Assembly (NCBI GenBank): GCA_018645535.1
Contig: JABGWN010000015.1
Coordinates: 1-13,190 of the forward strand
Direction: 5' to 3'
Source: Methanobacteriota archaeon
Lineage (GTDB): Archaea > Thermoplasmatota > Poseidoniia > Poseidoniales > Poseidoniaceae
DNA: 13,190 nt
Shown: piece after piece, positions 1 through 6,662 of the stretch
How the letters are laid out: each line of letters opens with the position of its first letter
Position numbering within the stretch: the stretch's first letter is position 1
Made by a program: the position numbers and the translations under genes
The notes under the pieces: model-generated
Told to the model about the DNA's origin: nothing
Seen by the model: the letters and a program-made list of their open reading frames with translations, nothing else
Databases searched by the model: none

Positions 1-1407
1 CGCCGCTCTCGATGGAACCACGGTTTGGACCACGCCATTGATCTTGCGAATGAGGCAAATGTACCTCTGATTGTGGTGGAATCACTCGCCCTTGGGCATC
101 AATGGGCGAATGATCGAATTCACACCTTTGTTCTACAAGGAATGATCGATAACAGAAAGTTGTTCGAAACAGCTCCACTCACATACATCCCCTATGTGGA
201 GACAAAAAAAGGGCAAGCGTCAGGTCTCTTGCGCTCGTTTACCAAAGGAGCAGTGGCCATGGTTATCGATGATTACCCAACATACATGCCGAGAGAAGTG
301 GCTAACAGAGCAATGGAAATTGGTGAATGTTGTGTTATCGCAGTCGATAGTAATGGTATTCTTCCACTACGAATGCCGGAACGCTCCTTCACTACAGCCT
401 ATTCCTTCCGCCGATACCTTCACAAGAACATACTCGGTTTCTTAGCCAAACCTCCAATGGCCGAACCGCTGAAAGCATTGAACGATTTACCAGACGGAAA
501 ATCAATTGCGGATGAAGCATTTGCAAGAGCAGACGTCCCTATCACGCCATATGAATTCATTTGGAGAGTTGCTGAAGCCTCTCGTGAAGGAAGAGACGCA
601 CTTTCCTATCTCGACATCGATCACGAAGTCTTTCCGATTGATTCAACAACTGGTGGTTCTGTGAAGGCAAGAGTAGAACTCAGTAAATTCATCGAACAAA
701 GAATCGATTACTATCACTTAGACCGAAATCACCCCGAACGTCACGGAAGCAGCGGATTATCTCCATGGTTGCATTTTGGACACATCTCCTCATTCGAGAT
801 TGTCGATGCAGTCTTGAAACACCAAAAATGGAATCCTATGAAAATAACACCACCTCACAATGGTCGCAGAGAAGGCTGGTGGGGGGCTAACGAAGGGGCA
901 GAAGCCTACCTTGACCAAATTATTACCTGGAGAGAGTTAGGTTTCATCTATTGTCATCAAACTCCAAATCACGCTAAGTTTGAAACCCTCCCTGAATGGG
1001 CTAAACTGACATTAAACGAGCACTCTCAAGATGAACGCCCATATCTGTACACCTTCGAAGAACTCGAGAACGGCCAAACGCACGATCCATTATGGAATGC
1101 AGCACAAATGCAACTCCGAACTGATGGAATTATCCATAATTATCTGAGGATGTTGTGGGGCAAGAAAGTGCTTGAATGGTCATCTGATCCTAAGACAGCA
1201 TGTGAATGGTTAATCCGACTTAACGATAGATGGGCACTCGACGGGCGAGATCCTAACTCATACACAGGTATCTTCTGGATTTTCGGACGATTCGACCGTG
1301 GATGGTTCGAAAGAGCAGTCTTTGGAAAGATACGCTATATGACTTCAGCATCCACACAACGTAAGTTCAAAACTGCAGATTATATACAAAAGTACGCTGA
1401 TTCATAA
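1..1407 (+). CDS. phr: Class II CPD (deoxyribodipyrimidine) photolyase, 5'-truncated by the window edge
   Basis: This flavoenzyme uses light to split cyclobutane pyrimidine dimers in DNA. The frame is open from base 1 and ends in TAA; 468 codons are visible and the true start lies upstream. A TTG at 25 is not a credible start because matching class II sequence (RRSRWNHG...) precedes it. The C-terminal FAD and catalytic half is strongly class II-like: LWNAAQMQLRTDG, LRMLWGKKVLEW, LNDRWALDGRDPNSY and a GW-ERAVFGKIRYM block. Tryptophans at bases 1093, 1156 and 1177 have spacings of 21 and 7 residues. These match the electron-transfer triad known from the Methanosarcina mazei class II enzyme (W360, W381, W388), so photoreduction should work. 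The visible length fits the family (about 450-500 residues), so only some 20-30 N-terminal residues should be missing. The next gene follows after 5 bp, suggesting cotranscription. Assignment is confident; cofactor and lesion preference are inferred from the family. Confidence 0.93.
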   Translation, partial: RRSRWNHGLDHAIDLANEANVPLIVVESLALGHQWANDRIHTFVLQGMIDNRKLFETAPLTYIPYVETKKGQASGLLRSFTKGAVAMVIDDYPTYMPREVANRAMEIGECCVIAVDSNGILPLRMPERSFTTAYSFRRYLHKNILGFLAKPPMAEPLKALNDLPDGKSIADEAFARADVPITPYEFIWRVAEASREGRDALSYLDIDHEVFPIDSTTGGSVKARVELSKFIEQRIDYYHLDRNHPERHGSSGLSPWLHFGHISSFEIVDAVLKHQKWNPMKITPPHNGRREGWWGANEGAEAYLDQIITWRELGFIYCHQTPNHAKFETLPEWAKLTLNEHSQDERPYLYTFEELENGQTHDPLWNAAQMQLRTDGIIHNYLRMLWGKKVLEWSSDPKTACEWLIRLNDRWALDGRDPNSYTGIFWIFGRFDRGWFERAVFGKIRYMTSASTQRKFKTADYIQKYADS

Positions 1408-1412
1408 CACAG

Positions 1413-2813
1413 GTGATACAATTGCCAATTTATGAACACACAGCCAATTTTCCATTTTCGAGAGAAGAAGTCTGGGCATGGCACGCTCGTCCAGGGGCAA
1501 TACGACGAATCATGCCTGGTTGGGAGGGTATACGGCCAATCGAAGTCGGTGGAATCCATAACGGTGCAAAGACCTCATTCAAAATTTCAATCGGGCCAAT
1601 TCCACAGCGCTGGGTTGCAGAGCATCACAGCTACATCGAAGGTGAGCAATTCTGCGATAATATGGTCAAGGGACCATTTGGACGTTGGGATCATGCTCAC
1701 AAATTTCTTGCAGTAAGTGATGACGAAATGACAATTCATGATCATGTTGATTGGAAATTACCATTTCACTTTTTTAGCAGGATTGGTGCTCCAATAATGG
1801 TCATGCCACGTCTCAAGCAGATGTTCAAGCATCGAACACGAAGAATAAACGCTGATATGAATCGTCAAGCCAAGTTCAAAGATGCACCTCGAAAACGTAT
1901 CCTCATCAGTGGCTCCACTGGCCTAATTGGAACTCAACTCTCAGCCTTTTTGGAGACCGATGGTCATGATGTACACCGCTTGTTGCGAAAGACATCTGCA
2001 CTACATCCTGATTCTGACAAGAATAAAATTGTTCGATGGGATGATCAAACAGGTGAAGTTTTGGAAGGTTCGTTGGAGAACTTCGATGTCATAATCCATT
2101 TGGCCGGTGCTGGAATAGGCGACAAGCGATGGAGCAAGAAGCGAAAACAACTCATCATCAACAGTCGAACAATTCCGACAAAGAATCTGGCAGAACAGAT
2201 TGCGCATCTTGCATCACCCCCTTCTCTTTTCATGAGTGCATCTGCCATAGGCTTCTACGATAACAGAGGCGATGAAGAATTAGATGAGACCAGTTCCATC
2301 GGCTCAGGATTCCTTGCTGAAACATGTCAACAATGGGAGCAATCCACGGAACCTGCACGCTCTGCTGGTATTCGAACAGTCATTTTGCGAACAGGCCTCG
2401 TAACCACAGCCGCTGGCGGCATGCTACAGAAATTACTCCTTCCCGCCAAAATGGGCGGAATGGGCCCTGTCGGAGGCGGCCGTCAATGGCAATCCTGGAT
2501 TTCTTTCGACGATCAAATCTATTCGATTCATCATCTGATGAATCAAGACGATTCTGAAGGCGTGTACAATTTAACTGCACCGAATCCAGTGACGCAAAAA
2601 GTCTATGCGAAAACACTGGGGAGGGTCTTGCGAAGACCTGCATTCGCTCCAATCCCTGGATTCATGATGAAGCTCCTCTTTGGAAAAATGGGTAAAGGTT
2701 TGATTCTAGATGGGCAAAAAGTCCATCCAAAACGCTTGATAGAATCTGGATATGATTTTGAACATTCAGACCTTGAATCAGCACTTAGAGATACATTAGG
2801 CCGATTTAACTAG
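1413..2813 (+). CDS. SRPBCC domain fused to TIGR01777/SDR39U1-type NAD(P)-binding epimerase
   Basis: This is a 466-residue two-domain protein with a GTG start 5 bp after the photolyase stop. Residues about 8-150 form an SRPBCC/START-like ligand-binding fold (YEHTANFPFSREEVWAWHA; later PFGRWDHAHKF). Residues about 160-466 form an atypical extended SDR: KRILISGSTGLIG (Rossmann Gly motif near residues 166-172), GHDVHRLLRK, IIHLAGAGI, SASAIGFYDNRGDEELDETS, GFLAETCQQWE, and a GG-QWQSWISFDD block. The C-terminal end matches the DUF1731 tail of this family (RRPAFAPIPGFMMKLLFGKMG, in part). The protein has no signal peptide or membrane segment and should be cytoplasmic. The family's substrate is unknown. 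The SRPBCC half may present a hydrophobic ligand to the reductase, which is inference. Cotranscription with the photolyase suggests a light- or UV-related role but does not prove it. The GTG start is favoured because the next Met codons fall inside the conserved SRPBCC domain. Confidence 0.88.
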   Translation: MIQLPIYEHTANFPFSREEVWAWHARPGAIRRIMPGWEGIRPIEVGGIHNGAKTSFKISIGPIPQRWVAEHHSYIEGEQFCDNMVKGPFGRWDHAHKFLAVSDDEMTIHDHVDWKLPFHFFSRIGAPIMVMPRLKQMFKHRTRRINADMNRQAKFKDAPRKRILISGSTGLIGTQLSAFLETDGHDVHRLLRKTSALHPDSDKNKIVRWDDQTGEVLEGSLENFDVIIHLAGAGIGDKRWSKKRKQLIINSRTIPTKNLAEQIAHLASPPSLFMSASAIGFYDNRGDEELDETSSIGSGFLAETCQQWEQSTEPARSAGIRTVILRTGLVTTAAGGMLQKLLLPAKMGGMGPVGGGRQWQSWISFDDQIYSIHHLMNQDDSEGVYNLTAPNPVTQKVYAKTLGRVLRRPAFAPIPGFMMKLLFGKMGKGLILDGQKVHPKRLIESGYDFEHSDLESALRDTLGRFN

Positions 2814-2820
2814 TCGTCGC

Positions 2821-2830
2821 TTTATTCATA
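2821..2830 (+). promoter_or_regulatory. Possible archaeal TATA box for the surface-protein cassette
   Basis: The AT-rich stretch TTTATTCATA sits in the 40-bp gap before the TSP3 gene. Its centre is about 29 bases upstream of the ATG at 2854, the usual TATA-to-start distance in archaea. No Shine-Dalgarno is visible before the ATG (the preceding bases are TTGGCGTAAC), so a leaderless transcript starting at or next to the ATG is plausible. This is a weak match judged by eye, with no BRE identified. Confidence 0.3.
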
Positions 2831-2853
2831 ACCGGATTCGAACTTGGCGTAAC

Positions 2854-5376
2854 ATGCTCGGGCGTTGCATAGGTGTCGGCCTCTTCGCCCTGCTGCTTAT
2901 TTCGCTGCTCCCTGCAGTGAATGCCGATGATTCGCAACAATCCTCAAATCTTCTTACCGATGGTGTTTCTTCCAATGGTTACGTTTGCGATCCAGACGGC
3001 TGTTCCTCGAATGATGGGACCGATTGGTGGCGAATTTACGCCTATCAAGGTGATATCGTCAGTATTGCTTTTTCAGGTTCGATGAATAATGCTGCATGGT
3101 GGTGCATTGGCGATGGATGGGAAGCCGATTATTCGATGCACGATGAAACAGGTTCTCAAGTCGCAAGCATGGCTAAAGACGACAACAACCCATCGGGAAC
3201 ACTCTCGAAAACAATGCCACAAGCCGGAAATGTGTTTGTAAAAATTAAAGCAAAGGACTCTTGGTGTAATGATGGACTTGACTACACTCTTCTCGCTTCC
3301 ATTGATAAGACCGCTCGAGATACTGATGAAGACGGATTTGTCGATGCTGAGGATGACTGTGACCTGATTGTTGGTTCCTCAACAAACGATCGTAAGGGTT
3401 GCATCGACAGTGACAGCGATGGCTGGTCCGATACAGATTCTGGATGGGATGTTCAAAACGGAGCTGATGCTTTTGAAAACGATGGAACTCAATGGAGAGA
3501 TCGTGATTTTGATGGTTATGGTGACAATATTCTTGGCAATCAGCCAGACCATTGTCCAGACAATCGTGGCTATTCGACTGACGACCGGTACGGATGCATT
3601 GATTCAGATGCGGATGGCTATTCAGATGCTGACCCTGGTGGTCTCGATGGACTTGAGCCTTGGTATGCCCACCCAGATGGATTAGCAGATTCATTCCCGT
3701 ATGAATCCTCTCAATGGAGAGATACCGATGGCGATGGCTTCGGCGACAATTGGGACGATCCTATGTGGAACGAAACACATATTGCATGGGGTATTGGAGA
3801 ATGGTTGCTTTCTGCAGAACAACCCGATGCCTGTCCGTTCATTGTTGGGCTTTCCTTCGCTGACCGATATGGCTGTCCAGATACAGATGGTGATGCCTGG
3901 TCTGATGCAAGCGAAAATTGGACGACAAGCGAAGGGGCAGATGCGTTCCCTACGGAACCAACTCAATGGCGTGATCGTGACTTTGACGGCTACGGCGACA
4001 ATCAAACAATCGGGGCAAATCTCATCGATGACTTCCCTGACAATCCAACACAATTCAGAGATTCTGATTTTGATGGCTGGGGGGACAATCAAACTTACGG
4101 GGCAACACAAGTCGATGATTTCCCTATGGTTCCAAGCCAGTATATCGACACAGATGGTGATGGCTACGGTGATAATCTAAGTGGATTTGAAGGCGATGTT
4201 TGCATGAATTCAGATGCGGAAGAAGTTGAAAGTGGCTGGATTTCAAGATTTGATCGTCTGGGATGTCGAGATGTGGATTCGGATGGTTACTCCGATCCAA
4301 CAGAAGATTGGATACCACACCCAGAGGGATTCGCAGATGCATTCCCTAGTGATCCTTCACAATGGTACGATACAGATGGTGATGGATTTGGAGACAATTT
4401 GGAATGGTTTGACGGCCAAGCTTGGCGTTTAGCATTCCGCGGAGATGGCTGTAGAACCACCTTAGGACAGTCCACGTTCGATCGATGGGGATGCCCTGAT
4501 TCAGATGGTGATGGCTGGTCTAATCCAACCTCTTACTGGCTAGCCAGTCCTGGAGGAATGGCCGATGCATGGCCTGAAGATTCCACTCAATGGCATGATT
4601 CAGACGGTGATGGCCGTGGTGACAATCCTTCTGGTACAACTGCAGACGTTTGCCCTGCTCATCCAGGAACCTCAGTAGGACCCAGTTCAGGTGGAGACCG
4701 CTGGGGCTGTCCAGACACCGATGGAGATGGCTGGTCAAACCTAGGTGATGCCTTCATTCACGAACCGACACAATGGAGAGATACCGATGGTGATGGATTC
4801 GGTGACCAAGAAGACGGAAACGAAGCAGACGCTTGCCCAACAATACGAGGAACATCAATTCTGGATCGACTTGGATGCAGAGATACTGATGGCGATGGCT
4901 GGTCAGACCCAACAGATGGCTGGGAGGCTCACCCATACGGGCCTGCAGATTCATTCCCAACCGAAGCACTTCAGTGGCGTGATACTGACGCAGATGGATT
5001 TGGAGACGTACCTCTTGGTGCTATGCGAGATGATTGTCCAGAAATCTTTGGGACCTCGACTCGAGATGTTCAAGGCTGTGAAGATTCGAATGACGATGGG
5101 TGGTCAAATGAATATGGCGAATGGAATGCTGCCCTTGCCATCATGGGTGAAGACCCAGCTGCTTCTTGGATGACCTATCTCATCGTAGGTATTGCATTCA
5201 TTCTTGGGGCTTCAGCAGCACTTGTTGCTCGTACAATACGAGTAGAAGAGAAAACACTTGATGACGATTTCCTCATGACAAATGATCTGATGATGTCCTC
5301 AGAACCTCATATGAATGCGTTGCCAGATTTGGCAATCCCACTTCCTCCAGCACCAGGGGGTGAAGAATCTGCGTAA
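2854..5376 (+). CDS. Secreted TSP3-array surface protein with C-terminal membrane anchor
   Basis: This 840-residue protein starts with a clear Sec signal peptide (MLGRCIGVGLFALLLISLL, cleavage near VNA-DD) and has no lipobox. Residues about 30-150 form a Trp- and Cys-rich beta domain of PPC-like appearance (DGTDWWRIYAYQGDIVSI; KTMPQAGNVFVKIKAK). Residues about 156-752 are an Asp-rich TSP3-like Ca2+-binding array that alternates two elements. One is of the type QWRDTDGDGFGDN (nine copies), the other GCPDTDGDGWSN (eight copies). A Cys-bracketed loop, DACPTIRGTSILDRLGC and variants, precedes the second type. One membrane helix (about 774-795, YLIVGIAFILGASAALVA) is followed by an acidic cytoplasmic tail ending in ALPDLAIPLPPAPGGEESA. 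The protein is probably a rigid, calcium-stiffened stalk projecting from the cell. Its stop lies inside the start of the next gene, consistent with coupled expression. The binding partner is unknown, and the exact fold of the N-terminal domain is a guess. Confidence 0.9.
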   Translation: MLGRCIGVGLFALLLISLLPAVNADDSQQSSNLLTDGVSSNGYVCDPDGCSSNDGTDWWRIYAYQGDIVSIAFSGSMNNAAWWCIGDGWEADYSMHDETGSQVASMAKDDNNPSGTLSKTMPQAGNVFVKIKAKDSWCNDGLDYTLLASIDKTARDTDEDGFVDAEDDCDLIVGSSTNDRKGCIDSDSDGWSDTDSGWDVQNGADAFENDGTQWRDRDFDGYGDNILGNQPDHCPDNRGYSTDDRYGCIDSDADGYSDADPGGLDGLEPWYAHPDGLADSFPYESSQWRDTDGDGFGDNWDDPMWNETHIAWGIGEWLLSAEQPDACPFIVGLSFADRYGCPDTDGDAWSDASENWTTSEGADAFPTEPTQWRDRDFDGYGDNQTIGANLIDDFPDNPTQFRDSDFDGWGDNQTYGATQVDDFPMVPSQYIDTDGDGYGDNLSGFEGDVCMNSDAEEVESGWISRFDRLGCRDVDSDGYSDPTEDWIPHPEGFADAFPSDPSQWYDTDGDGFGDNLEWFDGQAWRLAFRGDGCRTTLGQSTFDRWGCPDSDGDGWSNPTSYWLASPGGMADAWPEDSTQWHDSDGDGRGDNPSGTTADVCPAHPGTSVGPSSGGDRWGCPDTDGDGWSNLGDAFIHEPTQWRDTDGDGFGDQEDGNEADACPTIRGTSILDRLGCRDTDGDGWSDPTDGWEAHPYGPADSFPTEALQWRDTDADGFGDVPLGAMRDDCPEIFGTSTRDVQGCEDSNDDGWSNEYGEWNAALAIMGEDPAASWMTYLIVGIAFILGASAALVARTIRVEEKTLDDDFLMTNDLMMSSEPHMNALPDLAIPLPPAPGGEESA
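3319..5109 (+). repeat. TSP3-like repeat array within the surface protein (about 18 calcium-loop elements)
   Basis: The array begins with DTDEDGFVDAEDDCD and then alternates Q-aromatic elements (QWRD, QWYD, QWHD, QFRD, QYID, each followed by a DxDGxGDN loop) with GC-x-D-x-DGWSD elements. The linkers are of the form HPxGxADxFP. Eight Cys pairs of the type C-P-x4-G-x-S-x2-D-R-x-G-C recur, mostly with 13-14 residues between cysteines and two longer versions. Copies at 3490-3528 and 3964-4002 encode the same 13-residue peptide with seven nucleotide differences, all synonymous. The DNA repeat is therefore protein-coding structure and should not be read as CRISPR or satellite DNA. Confidence 0.9.
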
Positions 5377-6658
5377 TTGTTTGTTGATGCTTTTCGTTCT
5401 ACTCAGTGCATCGTTGACGACGCTGCCAGTATCAGCAGAAGGAGAATTATCCGAATTATCTGACGCAGGTATCACTCTTGTTGCCTTACGGAATGACACA
5501 CTTGATCTCAACCAAGATGGTGATATTGATGCAGTCCGTGTCGTCGTTATTTTGAATTCAACATATCCATCGACCTTCATTGAGTTGCGACTTATCGCCT
5601 CTCATAATGATCGAGAGGTTATCGAGAAAACGACTATGGAAATTTCAGGGCAAACAAATGCAAGTCTGACTTATGATGCATGGGCAAGCGGTAAGCATGA
5701 ACTGGAATTGGTTTTCTTTGATATGAACGGTGTTCGAATTACTGGCATTGAATTACCAACGTTTGACATGGTTCCTTCATTACAAACTCCGATGCTAGGG
5801 TTGGAATTATTTGGGTCCGATACACTTGAAACTGGTTCCTCATGTGAAGTAAATCGAATGTTTGCTGATGAAACGGGCCCTCGCTATGGCGCAATAGGTA
5901 CTCAGACATTTATTGGTGCTCCATTCACAGTTCTCGATAATGCTACAATCATCGACTGTTCTAACTGGCCTGCTGGCCAGTATTCGCTCAAGGAAACTTA
6001 TCGGAATGAACTTGGACAAACAGCGGAATCATGGCTTAACCTATCAATTCAAAATCGCCCAGCACCGGAATTTGAATTACTTCTGACTGGTGATCAAATG
6101 GCAACAGACCGACCTTGCCTTGTCGCTTTACAGGGACTTAATTCGAATGAGGATTTCACTTCTTATCAAAAGACATGGGAGGTTTCAACACTCAAAGGGA
6201 CCATCTCCAATTCTTCTGTTTTCGACTGTTCTAGTTTGCCGGCCGGCGTGCATCTTATCATTCTAAAAGTTACTAATTTAGAGAACATTGTCAGTACTGA
6301 GGCGGTCAATCTCGTTCGTTTACCTGCCCTTGATCTTTCAGCGGAGGAGCAAGAAGCGCTCCCTAGCCAGTCCTATGGCGACGAGACGAATACTGAAGCA
6401 GTTGGATGGTACACAATGGCCGCCTTAGGGCTCATTGTTGCGATAGTTGTCTTCGTCTTACTCGTTCGAATCAAAGAGCATGATGAGTTACTCGCCTTAC
6501 CTGAACTGGGGCCGCCACCTCAAATTTTAGCAGACGGAACCCCTGATTCAGAGGGGCTTCCAACCATGAATGATGATGAAGGCCAATTGTGGCGTAAGCA
6601 TCCAGATGGTTCCCTCGATTGGTGGGATACTTCATTCAATATCTGGCAGCGTTGGTGA
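5360..6658 (+). CDS. Ig-like single-pass surface membrane protein with Trp-rich cytoplasmic tail
   Basis: I do not recognise a named family. The frame opens at an ATG at 5315. The GTG at 5360 is preferred because it gives a standard signal peptide (MKNLRNCLLMLFVLLSASL, cleavage near VSA-EG) and a 17-bp overlap with the upstream gene. An ATG at 5387 would lose the basic n-region. The product is 432 residues. A Ca2+-loop-like segment (DLNQDGDID, residues 49-57) opens a beta-rich ectodomain. Two similar Ig-like units follow, with Cys pairs C162/C200 and C253/C290; the second Cys of each lies in matching DCSNWPAGQYSL and DCSSLPAGVHLI. One membrane helix (about 350-371, MAALGLIVAIVVFVLLV) leads to a cytoplasmic tail with LALPELGPPP and the terminal block GQLWRKHPDGSLDWWD (full block about residues 406-432). 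The protein is likely coexpressed with both neighbours and may partner the TSP3 protein, which is inference. Confidence 0.82.
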   Translation: MKNLRNCLLMLFVLLSASLTTLPVSAEGELSELSDAGITLVALRNDTLDLNQDGDIDAVRVVVILNSTYPSTFIELRLIASHNDREVIEKTTMEISGQTNASLTYDAWASGKHELELVFFDMNGVRITGIELPTFDMVPSLQTPMLGLELFGSDTLETGSSCEVNRMFADETGPRYGAIGTQTFIGAPFTVLDNATIIDCSNWPAGQYSLKETYRNELGQTAESWLNLSIQNRPAPEFELLLTGDQMATDRPCLVALQGLNSNEDFTSYQKTWEVSTLKGTISNSSVFDCSSLPAGVHLIILKVTNLENIVSTEAVNLVRLPALDLSAEEQEALPSQSYGDETNTEAVGWYTMAALGLIVAIVVFVLLVRIKEHDELLALPELGPPPQILADGTPDSEGLPTMNDDEGQLWRKHPDGSLDWWDTSFNIWQRW

Positions 6659-6662
6659 TTTT

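Noticed and set aside
25..25. TTG at 25 as start of the photolyase.
   Set aside because: The frame is open to base 1 and the residues before it fit the class II N-terminal region, so the gene is simply cut by the window edge.
3319..5109. Dense GATGG/GATGGTGATGG-type DNA repeats that could suggest a CRISPR array or minisatellite.
   Set aside because: Unit length and sequence vary, there are no spacers of constant length, and the pattern is fully explained by Asp-Gly codons of a protein repeat under purifying selection.
3245..5580. Minus-strand frames of 70-149 codons opposite the TSP3 gene.
   Set aside because: Their His/Arg-rich composition is what reverse-reading of Asp/Gly codons yields; there are no start signals or recognisable domains.
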